A stretch of 64,000 nt of DNA. Source: Erythrocercus mccallii. Its lineage: Eukaryota > Chordata > Aves > Passeriformes > Dicruridae. The translations under genes were made by a program, and so were the position numbers. Where the stretch lies: positions 310,001-374,000 of the forward strand of contig VZRG01000285.1 in assembly GCA_013397435.1 (NCBI GenBank). Direction: 5' to 3'. Below are positions 1-13,800 of this stretch, piece by piece. The notes under the pieces are model-generated. The model worked only from the letters and a program-made list of their open reading frames with translations, did not search any database and had not been told where the DNA came from. Each line of letters begins with the position of its first letter. The stretch's first letter is position 1.

Positions 1-1529
1 ATGAGAGGCAGCAGATAAAAGGTAGGATATAATACATCTTAAATATGAGAATTTTAATTCTTTTCCCATGATAGTGATCACACAGTGGAACAAGGTACTC
101 TGCATCCTTGTGGATATTTAGATCTTGACTGAGCCTTGTCTTTTTGACTCTTGCTCTGAGCAAGGGTTGTATGAGATGACCTTCTGTGATTTCCAGCATA
201 AAAAATTATTCTGTGGTTCTACTCTTTGCTGTATTTGGAGTTTCAAGAGAGCACATTAGTAACTCAGACTCTTTCAAGACTCAGTTTTCCAAATTCTCTT
301 TCCATTCTTTTAGGCATGGGCCAGCATTTAGGGATCAGCTGAGGTGTGCAGGTTGTGCAGGCACTGGCTCTGTAAACACCCTAGAAGAAAGACCGCCGCA
401 CTAACGCCAAGTCTTAAGACTACTTAAGCTGGAGAACAGTGGAAGATGTGGGATGGAAAATGGGAGTAGGCTCTCTAAGCAGCACAGACATCACTGATGC
501 CCCTGGGTCTAGCAATCCCTTCAGAACCAAGAGGGGCCTCAGTGACAGTTCTGTCCCTTCTGGTGACGTTCTGGCTGTGTGAAGCAGGAAGCAGGTGCAG
601 TTGTCACAACAATACAGTAAGCAAGATGGAATGTCAGGAGCTCTCCTGGAAGTTGTGTAGAGGGAAAGGACTTTCTTAAAGGCCTCTGAGAAGAGCATTT
701 CATTTCCTCTCATGAGAGTAAGATTTCCTTCCTGGTTACTAACATAGTTTTTAAGAGCCAAAATTATCTTCAGCGAGTGTTCATCTCATGTACCCAGCTG
801 AGATAACTGACAAACAGCTCAGCCACAAGAGGTGTCATTGAAATGGGGTTGATTTATGTTTTAATGCTGTTGATGATGTCCAGGTCACAACTAGAATCTT
901 CATTCATTTTCTGCTGATGGGAAAAAGACTTGGGTTGTGCAGATGCTAACACCAACTGACAGACCCAGCTGTTCCCAGAGCAGCAAAGGTGAGAAGAAAG
1001 GAGACCTAGAAGCCTGGGAATATTAGTAACAATAGGTTAGAAATGCTAGACAGTACTTACTCAGCCTCAAGAAATCAGAAGTCCAGCTGTGATGATAACT
1101 CAGCAAACTCTTCTCCAAACCATCTCCAGCTTTATTCCAAAACATTGTGCTAGTTTTTCAGGTCTTCTGTAGAAATAGGAACAGTGATATTTACCCCTAA
1201 GCTCTTTGGCAGTACTTCCTGTGTTTTCTGTTGGAACTGGCCTGATTTACTCTGCTGTGCAATAGTACTCAAGGTTTTGAATGATGTTTATTGAATCATA
1301 AGGTAACTTATTGCCTCTTGTCCAGTGGGACGAAGATTAGCACTTCAGGTCCTCAAGCCACCATAAAATGCCATTATAAATATATGCAAAAGGTCCACTT
1401 CAGAGTTATAAAACTGCATAACTGAAATACCCATGACTTTGTATCATTTTAGAAGGCATTTTAATGAAGACAACAGTTTACACTTCCTTTACCCTTGGAA
1501 GAACTGACATCTGATGAAAAGGCAGATGT
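1..1529. other. Non-coding DNA, no feature recognised
   Basis: This AT-rich stretch has short open frames on both strands (up to 113 codons at 420-761 on the minus strand). None has a recognisable domain, and overlapping frames on opposite strands argue for chance. I see no RNA gene, clear repeat or promoter. Confidence 0.6.
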
Positions 1530-1960
1530 TGGGAGACAAAAAGATTTCTGGAGTGTGGCAGGGTTAACTTCTTGATTCAGCTGTTGGAAGGGCCAGCTGG
1601 ATCTGCTGCTGCCCTCTAACAGTAAAGGTTTGGTTGATGATGTGGTAATCAACCATGGCTGTAGTGACCATGATATAGTGGAGTTTAATAGACTGAGAGA
1701 AATGAGGAAGGAGAGTGCCAGAGTGGAGAGTCTCTGGACCTCAGGAGAGTCAACTTTGATTAAGAAAACTAGTGGTCAGATCCCGTATGATGCAATTCTG
1801 GAGTGGAAACGTGCCCAGGAAAGGTGACACATTTTAAGGATATTATCATGCAAGCACAAGAGCACCCATCCCAAAACTCAGAGCAAGCGGATGTTTTGGC
1901 TAAGCAGGGAAGTAATGGCAGAGGTCCAAAGTTCAGATGTTCCTCTGGTAAACCCCTGGA
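1530..1960 (+). mobile_element. Degenerate CR1 LINE remnant (internal ORF2, end of endonuclease domain and linker)
   Basis: This is a broken piece of the polyprotein of a CR1-type non-LTR retrotransposon, whose ORF2 encodes an endonuclease and reverse transcriptase. The similarity is spread over shifting frames. Bases 1530-1620 read WETKRFLECGRVNFLIQLLE. From 1593 a second frame reads LDLLLP, then KGLVDDVVIN and GCSDHDIVEF; the GCSDH block is the conserved end of the CR1 endonuclease. From about 1827 one frame gives FKDIIMQAQE and another, slightly downstream, gives KRMFWLSREVMAEVQ, which resembles the linker before the reverse transcriptase. There are at least two frame changes and one TGA stop at about 1825, so it is inactive. 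The ends are approximate because similarity fades on both sides. The family assignment is from memory of avian CR1 proteins. No alignment was run. Confidence 0.72.
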
Positions 1961-4900
1961 GATGTCTGCATGGGTGTTTTTTTTAAAGAATACCCCTTAG
2001 ATTATTCTGATACAGTGGAAAATAACAGTCTAACTATATGGAAGGATCTATCCCAACTCTTTGGTCTCTGGTGGTCAATTTCTGCAGATTCTTTAGAGAA
2101 ATTTGGCACTGTCCTTCTGTACTGCTTTAGTTTCTCTGACAATGTCTCTGCAATATACCAGTCTACGTTATTTCTTAATTTGGTTTGTTTACTAAGAGCT
2201 ATACATCTGTGGCATGAAATATTAGATAATGTGAAAATGACTGAGAAGACAGGCTGTGTTTCTTCCATATTGGGGGGATAACTACAACAATATGGTGCTG
2301 CTAGTAAGTCCTGTTGTTATGCAGAGTTCTTACACGTGCACAACTGCACTGCCATTGTTTTAAAGCATCTATATTTTAAACCTTTGTAATGTGCTTTACT
2401 AACTATTGAAAGTCGGTTGCACTTGGTTTTACTTTGACTGCTTGATGCTGCTGGTATTATCAGCTAAGCAACTTGCACTTTATTTATTAGCTTCCTAGCA
2501 TTAGGAAGACATAAAGAATAGGGTGCAAATCCTGTAGGCCAAATACCTTCTGATGGCACTGTTCAAGCTGAATCCTCAGTGCTTTGCTATAGCAATCAGG
2601 ATTTGGCCCTACTTGCCCTTGGTGTATTAATCTTGTCCTCTACCCACTAGGCATTACATGGTATGTAAATGATTTGTTTCCATTAATCAAATTCACAAGA
2701 TATGCCTATATCTGTGAAACAGATTTTAAAAAAAAATATAGCTGACTTCATAATTTGTATAAAAGAAGGAAAAGCATCCATGTATTAGGCCATCAAGAGT
2801 CAAAAGCATAATTTGAAATGATAAACATATCCATTTTAAGTTACACATTACTTTGCATAGTTAATATCACTATAATTAGTCATAGTTCCTGTAATTTATT
2901 GAAAAAGATGCTCAGCCCCTCTAGTGTACTACAGTGATGAATGTTGGAAGTGCAACTTTGGAAGCAGGAATCAAGAAAATTAGTAACAGTTGGAGAATTA
3001 GCATGTAAATCAATAATATCCTTTCTCTTGTATCTTGAAAACTGAGGGCATACATCACACGCTACATAACAAAAGGAAGGGTAGAAGTTAGAATTGTAAC
3101 TTCTTTTACATTGCTAGGTCTGCTTTTACTGCAAGAGCTGTTTAAAATAATTTCAAATGTTAGAGTAAATCTCTAGTAAATATTTAAACTATGTATAACT
3201 AGTCACAAATAAATTAAGCTGAATTTATGCATTCTCTCTAATTAGAAGGGCACAGCATTTGTTGAAACGTGATTAGTATTATTCATTAAGCAAAAAATTC
3301 TCATTTGTATCTTATTATCACTATTCTGCATAAACCAACACAATTTGTCATGAACTCCCTCATTTGCTGTATCCTCAAATAGCAGATTATGCTTATTTTT
3401 CATTTGGACAGTGGAAAATAAAGCCAGGTGTTTGGCAGCACCAGAGTGTTCAGGTGTAACTGTGCCAGTGATGGTACATTACTAGCAGCGTGGATGAAGA
3501 ATGAGGCATGGAGAATCTTGGGACTGAGGTGCCTTGAGGCCCATCCCTTTAGAGTGGTCCTGCTGATGAGACAGGTGGTGTTGCATAGACTGAAAAAAAG
3601 AGAAACTTTTTTGTAAAGTCAGCCTTTCACCTTCAAATGGAAATGAGAGGTGCTGTACTAATACTTGGATGTGTTTGTGACTAAAGTCTCTATGCTAGAC
3701 ACTTCTGTATTAAAGTTTTCTAAAGCTGAAAAAATGTCCGTTGCTGCACAAAGGTCTCTGTCACTGAAAAGAATTGGCACAATACTGTATGGGCAGTGTT
3801 ACATATTTATATACATAAATATTTACATGTGACCTTGATTGTAGTATATAATGCAGGATAACTAATTCACTATCTGCATATTCTTCCCCTTCCTTCCTCT
3901 CATCTCTTTTTAAGCTTTGAAGAACATCTCTTTACATATGTGATATTTAATTCTGCCCTCATTCACATGTATGTAAACCATCAGTAATACTGCTGGACTC
4001 AGTGGTGCTGAGTTGGTGTAGGGTGGGTTGGAACAGTGTAAGTGGCTTTCTACATCAGCACACTGGGGCTGTGGATTAAAAACTATGTGAACTCTGAACA
4101 GGCATCACAAGGTTTGGTTTCTTCTGATTTTGTCACTAACTATCATGTGCTTTCTTTTGTGTCTTTAAGCTGGGATTCTAGGGGTAATGGTATCCAAAGG
4201 GATATATTCACCAACAATTGTAAGGGCAAAAAGTACTGAAAAATTGTAAGGCATTGTTAAGGCATTAGAGAGATGAGAATGTCTAGGAATTGTGTTTTCT
4301 ACAGCATGTTTTTCACATCTGTTGGAATTTGGTTATCAGGCAGTTGGTTAAATTGTTTTAGGGCTTTTGATAAATATGTGTAGGGATCAAGAACAGTTTT
4401 GGCTATATAGACAGCTAGATCCAGCCTCTCTGGATGGCAGATAGTTTGCATTTTTCACTATTTTCTTAAGATTAGATGATCTTGAGTGGCCTAGAAAGTT
4501 CTCGATAGCATAGTAAGTGGTATCCCTCCCAGTAAATGGTAGCATAGGAACCATACTAAGACCTGTGTACTTACTCTTTACAGTTCCCCTTTTTGCCTTT
4601 GGCAATGAAATTGCTTCTTTATCAAATGGGCTCACACAAAAATTTTACATTGAATCTGATGTCTGGCCTTACATTTGAAGGGAGGAAACAATGAGACAGC
4701 CTCATCTATGTTATGATACATAAATCTATTGACAGTCTTGTAAGAAGTATGACATGAAATTTTCATTCCAATATAAAAGCAGAAGAAAAGTTATTTCCAA
4801 CATAACCCGATACAGTGAAAAGTCCTATGCAGAGCAATAGTGGAAATGAGAGACTTTGTTTATGGTCACACTAAAATTATGAAAGCATAGTTCCAGACGT

Positions 4901-7059
4901 AAACCCCACATCTTGACACTTGAAAATTTATTAACATTACATTTGTTTGCCATTGCTCATATGTATCTTGTCTCTGAGTTTCTATGACTAGTTTATTCCA
5001 TTTTACTGAAAATGTACTTGTCAATTACAAATCCAAACTATGAATAGCTTAAATAGCTTGTAAGAGAAACAATTACATTTTCTTTCTCTCTAACATGCAG
5101 TTTTAATTTTCATAATTTTATAAAAACATATCCCCTACAATGCAGGTCTGCCAGGAGGCCTGAAATCTGCAGGCTATGGCCTCTCAGGCTGTTTTCCAGT
5201 GACTCATTTTTAATTTTATAGAATCATTATCTCTAGCTAGTAAATTAACAACAGCCTATAGTGCACACACACTGTCATCCATCTGCTTAAGGCTCTTGTT
5301 ATTTGACACCAGTCTTGTATCTATAGACTTCATCTGATATTCAAAAGCTATCAACCCTGCCTCCAAGATAGCCCACCTTCTGGCTCCAGGCTAGAAGAGT
5401 GACTCTCCATTTCCAAGTCTAATGAACACATAGCTAGCAGCAGGTTTTCCATTAAGGATCTAGTCTTCTTAGAAAACAGACAGTGTTGGAATTACTTGGA
5501 TCCAGAACTGCATGGAAGAGTGTTCCTTAGGCAGACTGACTTCTGTCAAGCAGAATATTTGGTGTTACCTCTCACTTGCAGTATGTTGGACATTAGTGTT
5601 TATGCCATTGCATTTTGAGGAGTGGAATGTATTAACAGATTAAATTATTTATATTATCTTTCAAATTATGAACACCATTTCTAGAGAGTTTTGAAAAATG
5701 CATGTAATAACAAAAATCTCATGACTAGTATGAATCCCCCAAATGAGAGAAAGCCATATACATTAATATATCCAACCATTATATGGTTGGAGAGGAGCAA
5801 CTACTTCAGAGTTGCTAAATTTTTATTCCTAATTTGGCTGCAAATGAGGTAATTTGTATTTTTGCAAATAATTTCTATGTAAACTGATGTCTTCTGTGAA
5901 GGAGTGGTAAGGATTTAACAGAATCGTCTCCTGGACAAACTTCAGTCATCACAGGATAGAAGTTGACAACACCTACTGCTCAGTTAAGGTTGGGAACTTA
6001 TTCCAAGAGTAGTTGAAGAAAAGGGGCTTGTGTTCTAGACTCAAAAGGCGTATTTTTTTTAGAATTTCTTTTCCAGATTATGATAGATGTAGTTGTCATG
6101 GACAAGTGAGAAGAATTGACATGAGTCATAGGAAGTTGTAGTTAGGGATGAAACATAGATCCTACCAGCATTTTAAAAAATCCAGGAAGGCAGGGAAGGT
6201 AGTTTATCCTGTTATTTTCTCTCTGCCCACAAGCTTGGAAAGTTCTATTTAGGCCATTTGTTTGTGATGCTTTGGTCTGATAATCTATGCAGTGAAAAAT
6301 TTATCTGCCTTGATGGGGTTTGTTTTCACCGTGTACCTCACAAAAAAAGCCTCTTTTATTATGTGTTCTGTGTCCTTCCACAGGGATGTGGTGTCATGGT
6401 ACTTGCAAGAATTAGAGCTCTGAAAGACACATGATCAATGGTAGTAACTTCGCTTTTGCTGACTGTGGCAAGTGCCCATGCTACTTTAACACTCAAGTAA
6501 TTATGCTTTAACTTATGGTAGACCCAGAATGGTATTCACATATGTTCAGCTGAGGAGTGAGGCTGAGATAGAACCAAGAGGCTTAAGAAAATCAGGCTAT
6601 TCTGAACCTTGACGTGAAAACAGTGTAGTTGGATTTCTGTGGGATCCTGCTGATGACCTGTGTCATGTTTCACAAATATAATGTCTTAGCACTCTACTAT
6701 CAGTCATTTTTTTTCACTGAGTCACCTTTGAGAGAATCAGTCTTTAACTGGTATTTGTGAGACTTTTAAACTTTCTGTTGAATAAAAAGGATCTGGTTGT
6801 TTTGATGAATATGGACACTTTCACAAAAGTAATGTTAACTATATATATTATTTAATAACATTGTCAGTTACGTGAACCATTTCCTTGTAATTTTTATGGA
6901 GAATACAAGCAGTATCTTCAGAATACATTTATAAAAGGTTCTTTATAATTCTTGTATGTGCATCAAATATGTAACTGCCCTAGATTAATAAAAACATGAG
7001 ATTATATTTGATTGTTGTTTGCTCATTTTATTTCTTTTGGGTAATGTTTTATCAAATGT
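1961..7059. other. Non-coding DNA, no gene recognised
   Basis: About 5 kb of AT-rich anonymous sequence. All open frames are 103 codons or fewer and overlap others on the opposite strand (for example 1970-2281 plus and 2002-2268 minus). The only discrete structure noted is a short perfect inverted repeat at 5771-5791. Confidence 0.6.
5771..5791. repeat. Short inverted repeat, 9-bp arms with 3-nt loop
   Basis: TCCAACCAT at 5771-5779 is followed by TAT and then the exact reverse complement ATGGTTGGA at 5783-5791. The hairpin is perfect but short, and no function can be inferred. A few such hairpins are expected by chance in 64 kb. Confidence 0.8.
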
Positions 7060-7430
7060 TTAACTTCATTACATAGGGAGATAATTTAAAATAAAAAGTC
7101 TCTTATGCTTAGTCTTTGTGACGACAGCATCAAATTAGAAGAGAAATGGCCGTTGATTTCTACTCTTAAAGAAAATAAGATTTGTATGTAAACAATTTAA
7201 AATAAATTGCTAATTTGCTTCCAATTATATAGTATATAAAGCATTAGTAATGGAGGAAATTAGGCATGGTTTTTATTTATACATTATCAATTGGGAAAAT
7301 TGGCCCTTCACCAAATGAAGCCTTCATTCTACAAGCATTTGGTTAATTCCTTACCTTTAGGCATCTAATTAATCCTCCCAAAGTCAGGGAGACAAATTCT
7401 GTGATTGTCGTTTAACAGCCATAACTGCCT
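7060..7430. promoter_or_regulatory. Candidate conserved non-coding element
   Basis: The sequence has the texture of vertebrate developmental enhancers: AT-rich but not simple, with repeated TTAAAATAAA-like runs, ATTA/TAAT cores (for example AGCATTAGTAATGG near 7220 and CATCTAATTAATCC near 7363), and no microsatellite or CR1 similarity. No open frame of note starts inside it except one at 7405. This is inference from base composition and motif density only. Conservation cannot be seen in a single genome. Confidence 0.25.
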
Positions 7431-10400
7431 GCAGGTTTGGAGGTCAAACAGAAACTCAAACTTAGCCTGGAAAGCGTACAGGGAAAATGCCATAGAGTTT
7501 GAAAGCAACACTGGGATTGCAGTGCACTGTGGAATATTTCCTTGCCTGGTTCACTGTGAATTTGTCAGACTTGGCTTTTGGTTGTAAAGGCCAAATCATT
7601 TTCCAGTAGCTTTCTCTAGGGAAGCAAGCAGGTGTTTATATCTTCATTTTACAAATGCAGGAAGTGGTTTGCTGAAGGCTGCAAGCTCAAGAACCTGTTA
7701 CTGGAATGAAGGGTAGAACAGAGAAGCTCTTGGTTCCTGGATCTGCATTCAGTTCACAGCAAAATGCCATTCTGCAAGAAAATTTGTGGAAATATGTACA
7801 TAAATTATAACTATAAACATGTAATAGATATGTAGCAGTACATATGCACTGGTAGACAATGAGTATTAGAGGAGTAATCACTAATCCTGTATGGTGTGCA
7901 AGACTCATTATGGTGCTTTAGAAATAATAATCCATTCTGTAAAAGATTCTTATACTGTATAACTCTTGCTACATACATCCCCATACAGAATTAAGCATGA
8001 CGTACCTGATCTTCCACGGGATCTTTCATGTATTGTTTGTGTTACTTGTCAGCTGTTTCAGCAGGATGAGTTTATCAGGGTGGCTAATGGACAGACACTG
8101 TATTCTGCTTTTCCATTTATAAATGAACAAATGTTATTTCTAATTGTTAGAAATGGACTATGGATGAAAGATAAATTCTAAAGTTCTATTTTTGTGGGTC
8201 ACCTTTGCTTATGTAGATAATAACATGTTGTTGTTGTTATTATTATTATTGTTGTTATTTCCATGATATGAAATGCAGTTGGATTTGGTTCTTTTTTAAA
8301 ATAGAGACACCAGACAAAGATTTGATGTCATCCATGGGCTTTGCCACTTGGTTTTGTAGGGCTCTGACAGTGCTGGGTAAATAGGGAAGGGACTCTCTGA
8401 TGCAAAGGCCTCTAAGGCTGTAAACAGAATTTAGTGGATGATGTATCACAAAGGATAAAGGGTATGACTGAATAGCAATTGTACTTGGTATACAAAAAAG
8501 ACTGGAAGCAGCTTTTGGTAGTGAGGCAGGTTTTTAGACATTCCATCACAAAATATTCTAAATCCATTTCCAGAATGCTACCTTTGCATGTGTGGATTTT
8601 TCTTTATTGAAAACATTTTATGGCCCTTCAAGTACCTTATAGAAGAGAACTTTAAAAAAAATAGGATATCTTCAGCCCCATCTTTTATAATCAAATCTGC
8701 TTCAGTCTAGCTGAAAATTGTATCTGCAAATTGTTCTATATAACAGCCTATGTTGATTTTTTCCCAGCTGTCTATATGCGTAAGTGCCACAATAGTCATG
8801 AGGTATATTCTCAAAAGTTTGTGAAATCTTTTTATTATAAAGTACAGCATACTACAGATTTTAAAGACTCAGTGTAAGAAGTACCTTTGCTAGTCCATTA
8901 TTTTGCTAATTGTTGGCCAAATTGTCTTGTAGGAAAACAGTGCTTTAAAACTGGACCTGTGGAATAGGCAGCTGTAACTTCATAACTAGCAAAGTATGTA
9001 TTCAGTATTTGTGTGGTAAGATATTCAGTAAATAAAACTGAATATTAGGGGTACCAAATTTTAAAATAATCCCAAGAAAAAGACTTGAAAAGATGTTAAT
9101 GAAAAGAATACTGTAGGAGAAGTACTTGTTATGAAAAGAATAAACAACAGACAGTTTCAAGGTAATGTAAAAACTTCCATCTCAACCTTTGTCCCTTCCA
9201 TTCTTTCCCCATAAGTCATGGTCTGTGCACTCTGAAATCTTTCACTCTTCAGCTTCTCACAAGCTGATGGTAAAAATCTCCATGTGTAAGCTTTTTTATT
9301 ATCCTTCATATACATTTGAGAAATATAGGCAAAGAAACACTCATTCCTCTACCAACTGGAAGTTTTTGCCTGTCTCAATCACCTTCCAAAGCAGTTGTGA
9401 TTACCAGTTTTTGCCTATTTATAGGATTAAAAGCTTAGTGATAATCCATGGCATCCCTTCTGAAAAATATTTCAAAATTATTTTCTTGAATTGAGATACA
9501 ATCCCTGAGTAAACAATGTGTTTAGAGAGGTAGGTCAGAAATGAAATTGTCCTTTGGGTCTTAACTGTTCCCCTTCAGTAAGAGCTCATGTCAGATTCAC
9601 ACAGACTTGGATGATAAGTGACTTAAGATCTGTAGATTGTTGATCCGTTCTCTAAGAAATAACTTTGTTTTCAGCATGGACGTGCCTGTTTTTCAAGCAT
9701 TTTTAGGTGTTTGGACTCAAGTAAATCAAACTTTAGAGTTACAGGTGTCTATCTATAGCTTGTCTAGGTATTTTCAGGTTTTCCTTATCAAAAATTTAAA
9801 TTAGTTTCTTTTGATTATGTTTGAAATGCTGCAGTAGTAGGGTGGAGGACACTGAAATAGGCCTTCTCTGCCTGAAGCTTTATCCTTGTTGTGGCAGAAA
9901 ATTTATGCCCTTTAATCTCTTATTTAGGATCCTATTTTGTCCATTTCTATGCTGGAAAATTTAATAATTTTTGTAATCTGCAATATGTAGCTGAGTAGTG
10001 AAACAAGGCTGAGAAAACACTATTTGGAAACAATGGCTGGGTGCCTGCAATTTCTGTGATGTTCAGGACAATATATCTGTATTTTAATCAGCTGGCTTAA
10101 ATGAGGAAGCATACCATTGTATGATTCATGAAAAGTGCTGGGTTTAGTTATGGTAATATATGTATGTTAGAGATTTAAACTGTTGTGTGTAGGTATTCAA
10201 GTTTGCTATTAACCATCAGCAGCATTGCACTGAGATCGGACGGGCTGTACAACCCTCAGCAAAAGGAAATGTACTTTTATTCAGTGGGGGTACAATGGGA
10301 CTCTGAAGTGAAGTGAGCATGATTTAACTTTAAACATCATGTTATATTTCCAGTTAACCATTAAGTTGTCATTTCCATAAACGCAAAAGTTTTGATAGGA

Positions 10401-10833
10401 AAAACAATTGCTGTAGACAGAAAAGGAGTCAGACCGTAGATCAGTTCAATGAGCAGGAGTTCTTGATGTTTTATAGGCAGTGGCTTCCCAACTCTTGGGA
10501 CAAATTGCAGTTTGATCGACTGCCAGTAAGTGAGATCATACTCGTATCTTTTTTATTTGTTTATTTTTAATTTGTGAGCAAAGACTGTGCTCATTAAAGC
10601 GAGGAACTCCACACTTCTTTTAGCCAAGTGTTACCATATTCTATATAATGAATTGTGTACACTTCTATCCTTTTCAGTCATTCATCTAATTTTCCTTGGA
10701 ATTGCATGAAATACTTCATTATTCAAGTATTTTTCCAATCTGTACTATTTATACTTCTGCTACAAACCTGCATTTGATTACACTCATATAGTAGATGCTT
10801 TGTCCATTTTATGTGGGCATGATCTTGTTGCCC
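7431..10833. other. Non-coding DNA, no gene recognised
   Basis: Anonymous AT-rich sequence. Open frames are at most 101 codons (9189-9494, plus strand) with no recognised domain. It holds a short GTT/ATT microsatellite at 8226-8260. Confidence 0.6.
8226..8260. repeat. Imperfect (TTG)n/(TTA)n microsatellite
   Basis: A run of TTG units changes to TTA units and back to TTG over about 35 bases. This looks like trinucleotide slippage with point-mutation interruptions. Confidence 0.85.
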
Positions 10834-10865
10834 TTTTTTGTTTTGTTTTGCTTTGCTTTGTTTTG
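10834..10865. repeat. Imperfect (TTTTG)n microsatellite
   Basis: The run has TTTTG-type units, with two units changed to CTTTG, between a T-run at 10834 and TTTTG ending at 10865. Such a run may be a relic of an A-rich tail on the other strand, but no retrotransposon body is visible beside it. Confidence 0.85.
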
Positions 10866-13800
10866 ACATGTAAGTGAAATGATTGGCCAAGTAAAGTTAT
10901 TGTCTGTATTTTGGGATTTATAATGACTTCAATGACTTCAAATTACTGTAGAACTTTACAGCTTTATGTTGTTTTCTGGTCTTACCATAGAGTAGAAAAT
11001 ATTTTCATTATCTATTTTTAGCAAAATAAGTAATTTTTTTCTTTGTTTCTCATTTGTTAATAGTGACATGGCCCTTGTTTTTCTTTTTCAAATTTTGGTA
11101 GATAAATTATTGAGTGTATTAGGGAAGTACTGAGAAGATCTGTTCTTCTCTGTGGCAGATAGATACTAGTGGCTTAATGCCTTGGCCACAAGGCTAAGCA
11201 ATATCAGATTGCTACGGTCTGTGACAGTTAAAATATCCAGATTGTGTCTGTGAATGTTTTCACTTTTGAAAATGTAAACTTTTAGCATTAATGCTGCCAT
11301 TACCAGAATGTTGCTGGCATTGCTCCTGTGTTAGGAGGTAATTACTGGACTCATTCCTGACATGTAACACTTCTTTTTTCCAGGGAGATGGGTGGACAAA
11401 CACACATAGCTCATTGCTGAACTACTGAGGTTGGGTAAGTTCTGTTGCCTTCATTGATCCTATATAGCTTTCAAAATATGGATGGAGTTGATGGAGAAAG
11501 CATCTGTGTAGTTCATATTACTAGAGGAATTTGTTTATTATACTTTGCACTGAGGTTGTTCCTATTCTTGTGTGTCTGGTAAACAGTTTGATTTTGATTG
11601 CTTTTTAGGCTTTTCATATGACCTACATGGAACTTCTTATTTTGATTCCTACTGATTACTTCTGTTTCTACTGTTTTTAAGTTATTTCCTGCTTTGCCAC
11701 TCTGTGAAAACAAAGAAAATTCACCTTTTCTTGGAGGACTGTCACAGGTGCTGTGAACCACCTAACACTTCATAATAAATGTATTTCCCAGGTAGGGACT
11801 AAAGAATCTGTTGGGAGTCCTGGTGTATCTTACTTCTACCTGGATGGAGAGCTAATACTGTAGACCTGGCCTGTAACAAATAGAAAGAAAAAAGCATTAC
11901 AGTGTGATCCAGGGATCATTTCTTCACCTAGTTAATCACACATTTCCCACCTTTTTGTCCTTCATCCTTCATGGTTCTCCCTCTGTGTTGAAGATGATCC
12001 TATGCAGTGCCCCAAAAGCACTGTTTTCCCCTTAATCAAGTGCCACACTTTCTTCTGCCAGACAGTGCAGGAGCGTTATGTTTGGAGCTTTGGTGGAATG
12101 CCAGCTTCATTTGCTGTGTGGAGGGGAAGGAAAAGGATGGGAAGTACCATCCTTTTCAAGGCTTTCATTCCCTACAGAATGTATTAACAAGTCTGAAAGC
12201 AGCTGTGCTTGCTCCTGCTGTAAGAATGGTATTTCCAAAAAACTGTAACTGTCCCTTCCTATGCCATGAGTTTCAGTCTAACGACATAATTACAGTTCCA
12301 TCTTTAGACTCCTTCAAGAAGGAAAGTTAAAGAGCAAATCAGAAAATTTTAGAAAGTCGTGAAATTAGAGAAAACCAAGTGACTGTCAACTGGACTTCAA
12401 TTACTCCTTATTTATAACAACAATGAAATTGCAAAGAATTAGATAGAATGCTTTAACTCCCATGAAAGATGTTATGCACTGCATACATTGTTGAGTTAAT
12501 GTGGAATACCTGTTTAAATCAGCTTTTTCTGTAGTTTCCTTGTCATACATCTTAATGTCAGCAACATCTGCAATGGAATTGCAATGCGGATCAGTGCAGA
12601 TTATCACCAGTTAAAAAGAGTCACAAGCATATTTTAGGTAGCATGATTTCTTCAGTTTATTTCTATGGTTAATCTACTCATATGTTTTCAATAAAACCTT
12701 ACATTAAATACAAAAATTATGTACAGCACGATATGTGAATGATTTTGGTTTTGGCATTGCATTTGGTTGTCCAAGATCAAATCCTACAGTTTGGTCTCCT
12801 CTTTTGATCTGAGGTCCAAATATTCCTTGTTTATTTAGCAGTGTTCTAAAAAAGGATTTGAGCTCTCATTTTGACACAGATATTGCGAGAGAAGTACTCC
12901 TAACTTCATGTGCATCCCTATAATCAACAAGAAAAATAGGAAATTATTCATTTCAGAGGATCATTCCTTAAACAATATTCTCAGACTGAGTAGACATCAT
13001 GGGGGACTCTTTCCTCTGAACAGTGTGATTTTATGTCATTAAAAAAAATCAAAATTTCAATAATTTCAGCTGGAAGTTTTTGGATATACTACCATCTCAC
13101 TAAGCATGAAATGTAGTTTTCAGAACAATCTCAGATGTCCAGAAATCAAGAAAGAAGAAAAGGAAACCATATTCCCCAGCCCCAGAGGCAATTTTGAAAA
13201 TACAATTCTAGTTATTATTGGATCTTATTATCTATCCAAGGCTCTGCCTTACCTTTGTTACCACAAGAAATACTTTTTTGAGAGTACTGTTTCTGAAGAT
13301 AGTGTTTGTCCCTGATTGACTGTCTTTGAGATGGTGACACTTCTCATTTTATGGAAATATAATAGCGCTTTGAGCACTGAGCTTCAGAAAAGCTCTAGGG
13401 GTGAACAAAGAGCTGTCTAGAACCCCAAGACCAATGCTACAAGTTATGTAGCATTTCAGTGGGGGAAGAATGGCCTGTCTCAGTCTCTGCAAGTGTTCCT
13501 CACAAGGCTGTTAGCTTTGTTCAGCTCTGAGTAACAGATCAGCATTTGCTAGCAGCCCTGCAGCCATGCTAGAAACAGACCTAGCAGTTTAATGTTTAGT
13601 TGGCACCAGCTTTCTTTTCTCTGTGAGCCCGTGCAAACACTTTGGTGGAATATTGTAGAGACAAACAACCTGCTAGTTTCAGGGAAGTGCTTTTAAGATT
13701 GGTTCTTTTGTAGCAATTTGTTGGCCCAAACTACCTTGATAGTCAAGGTTTTAAATCGATGTAACTTCCCCCGGTACCCAATTATTATTAGTTTTTAGTG

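Noticed and set aside
13733..13749. Small hairpin ACCTTGA-TAG-TCAAGGT
   Set aside because: A seven-base stem is expected many times by chance.
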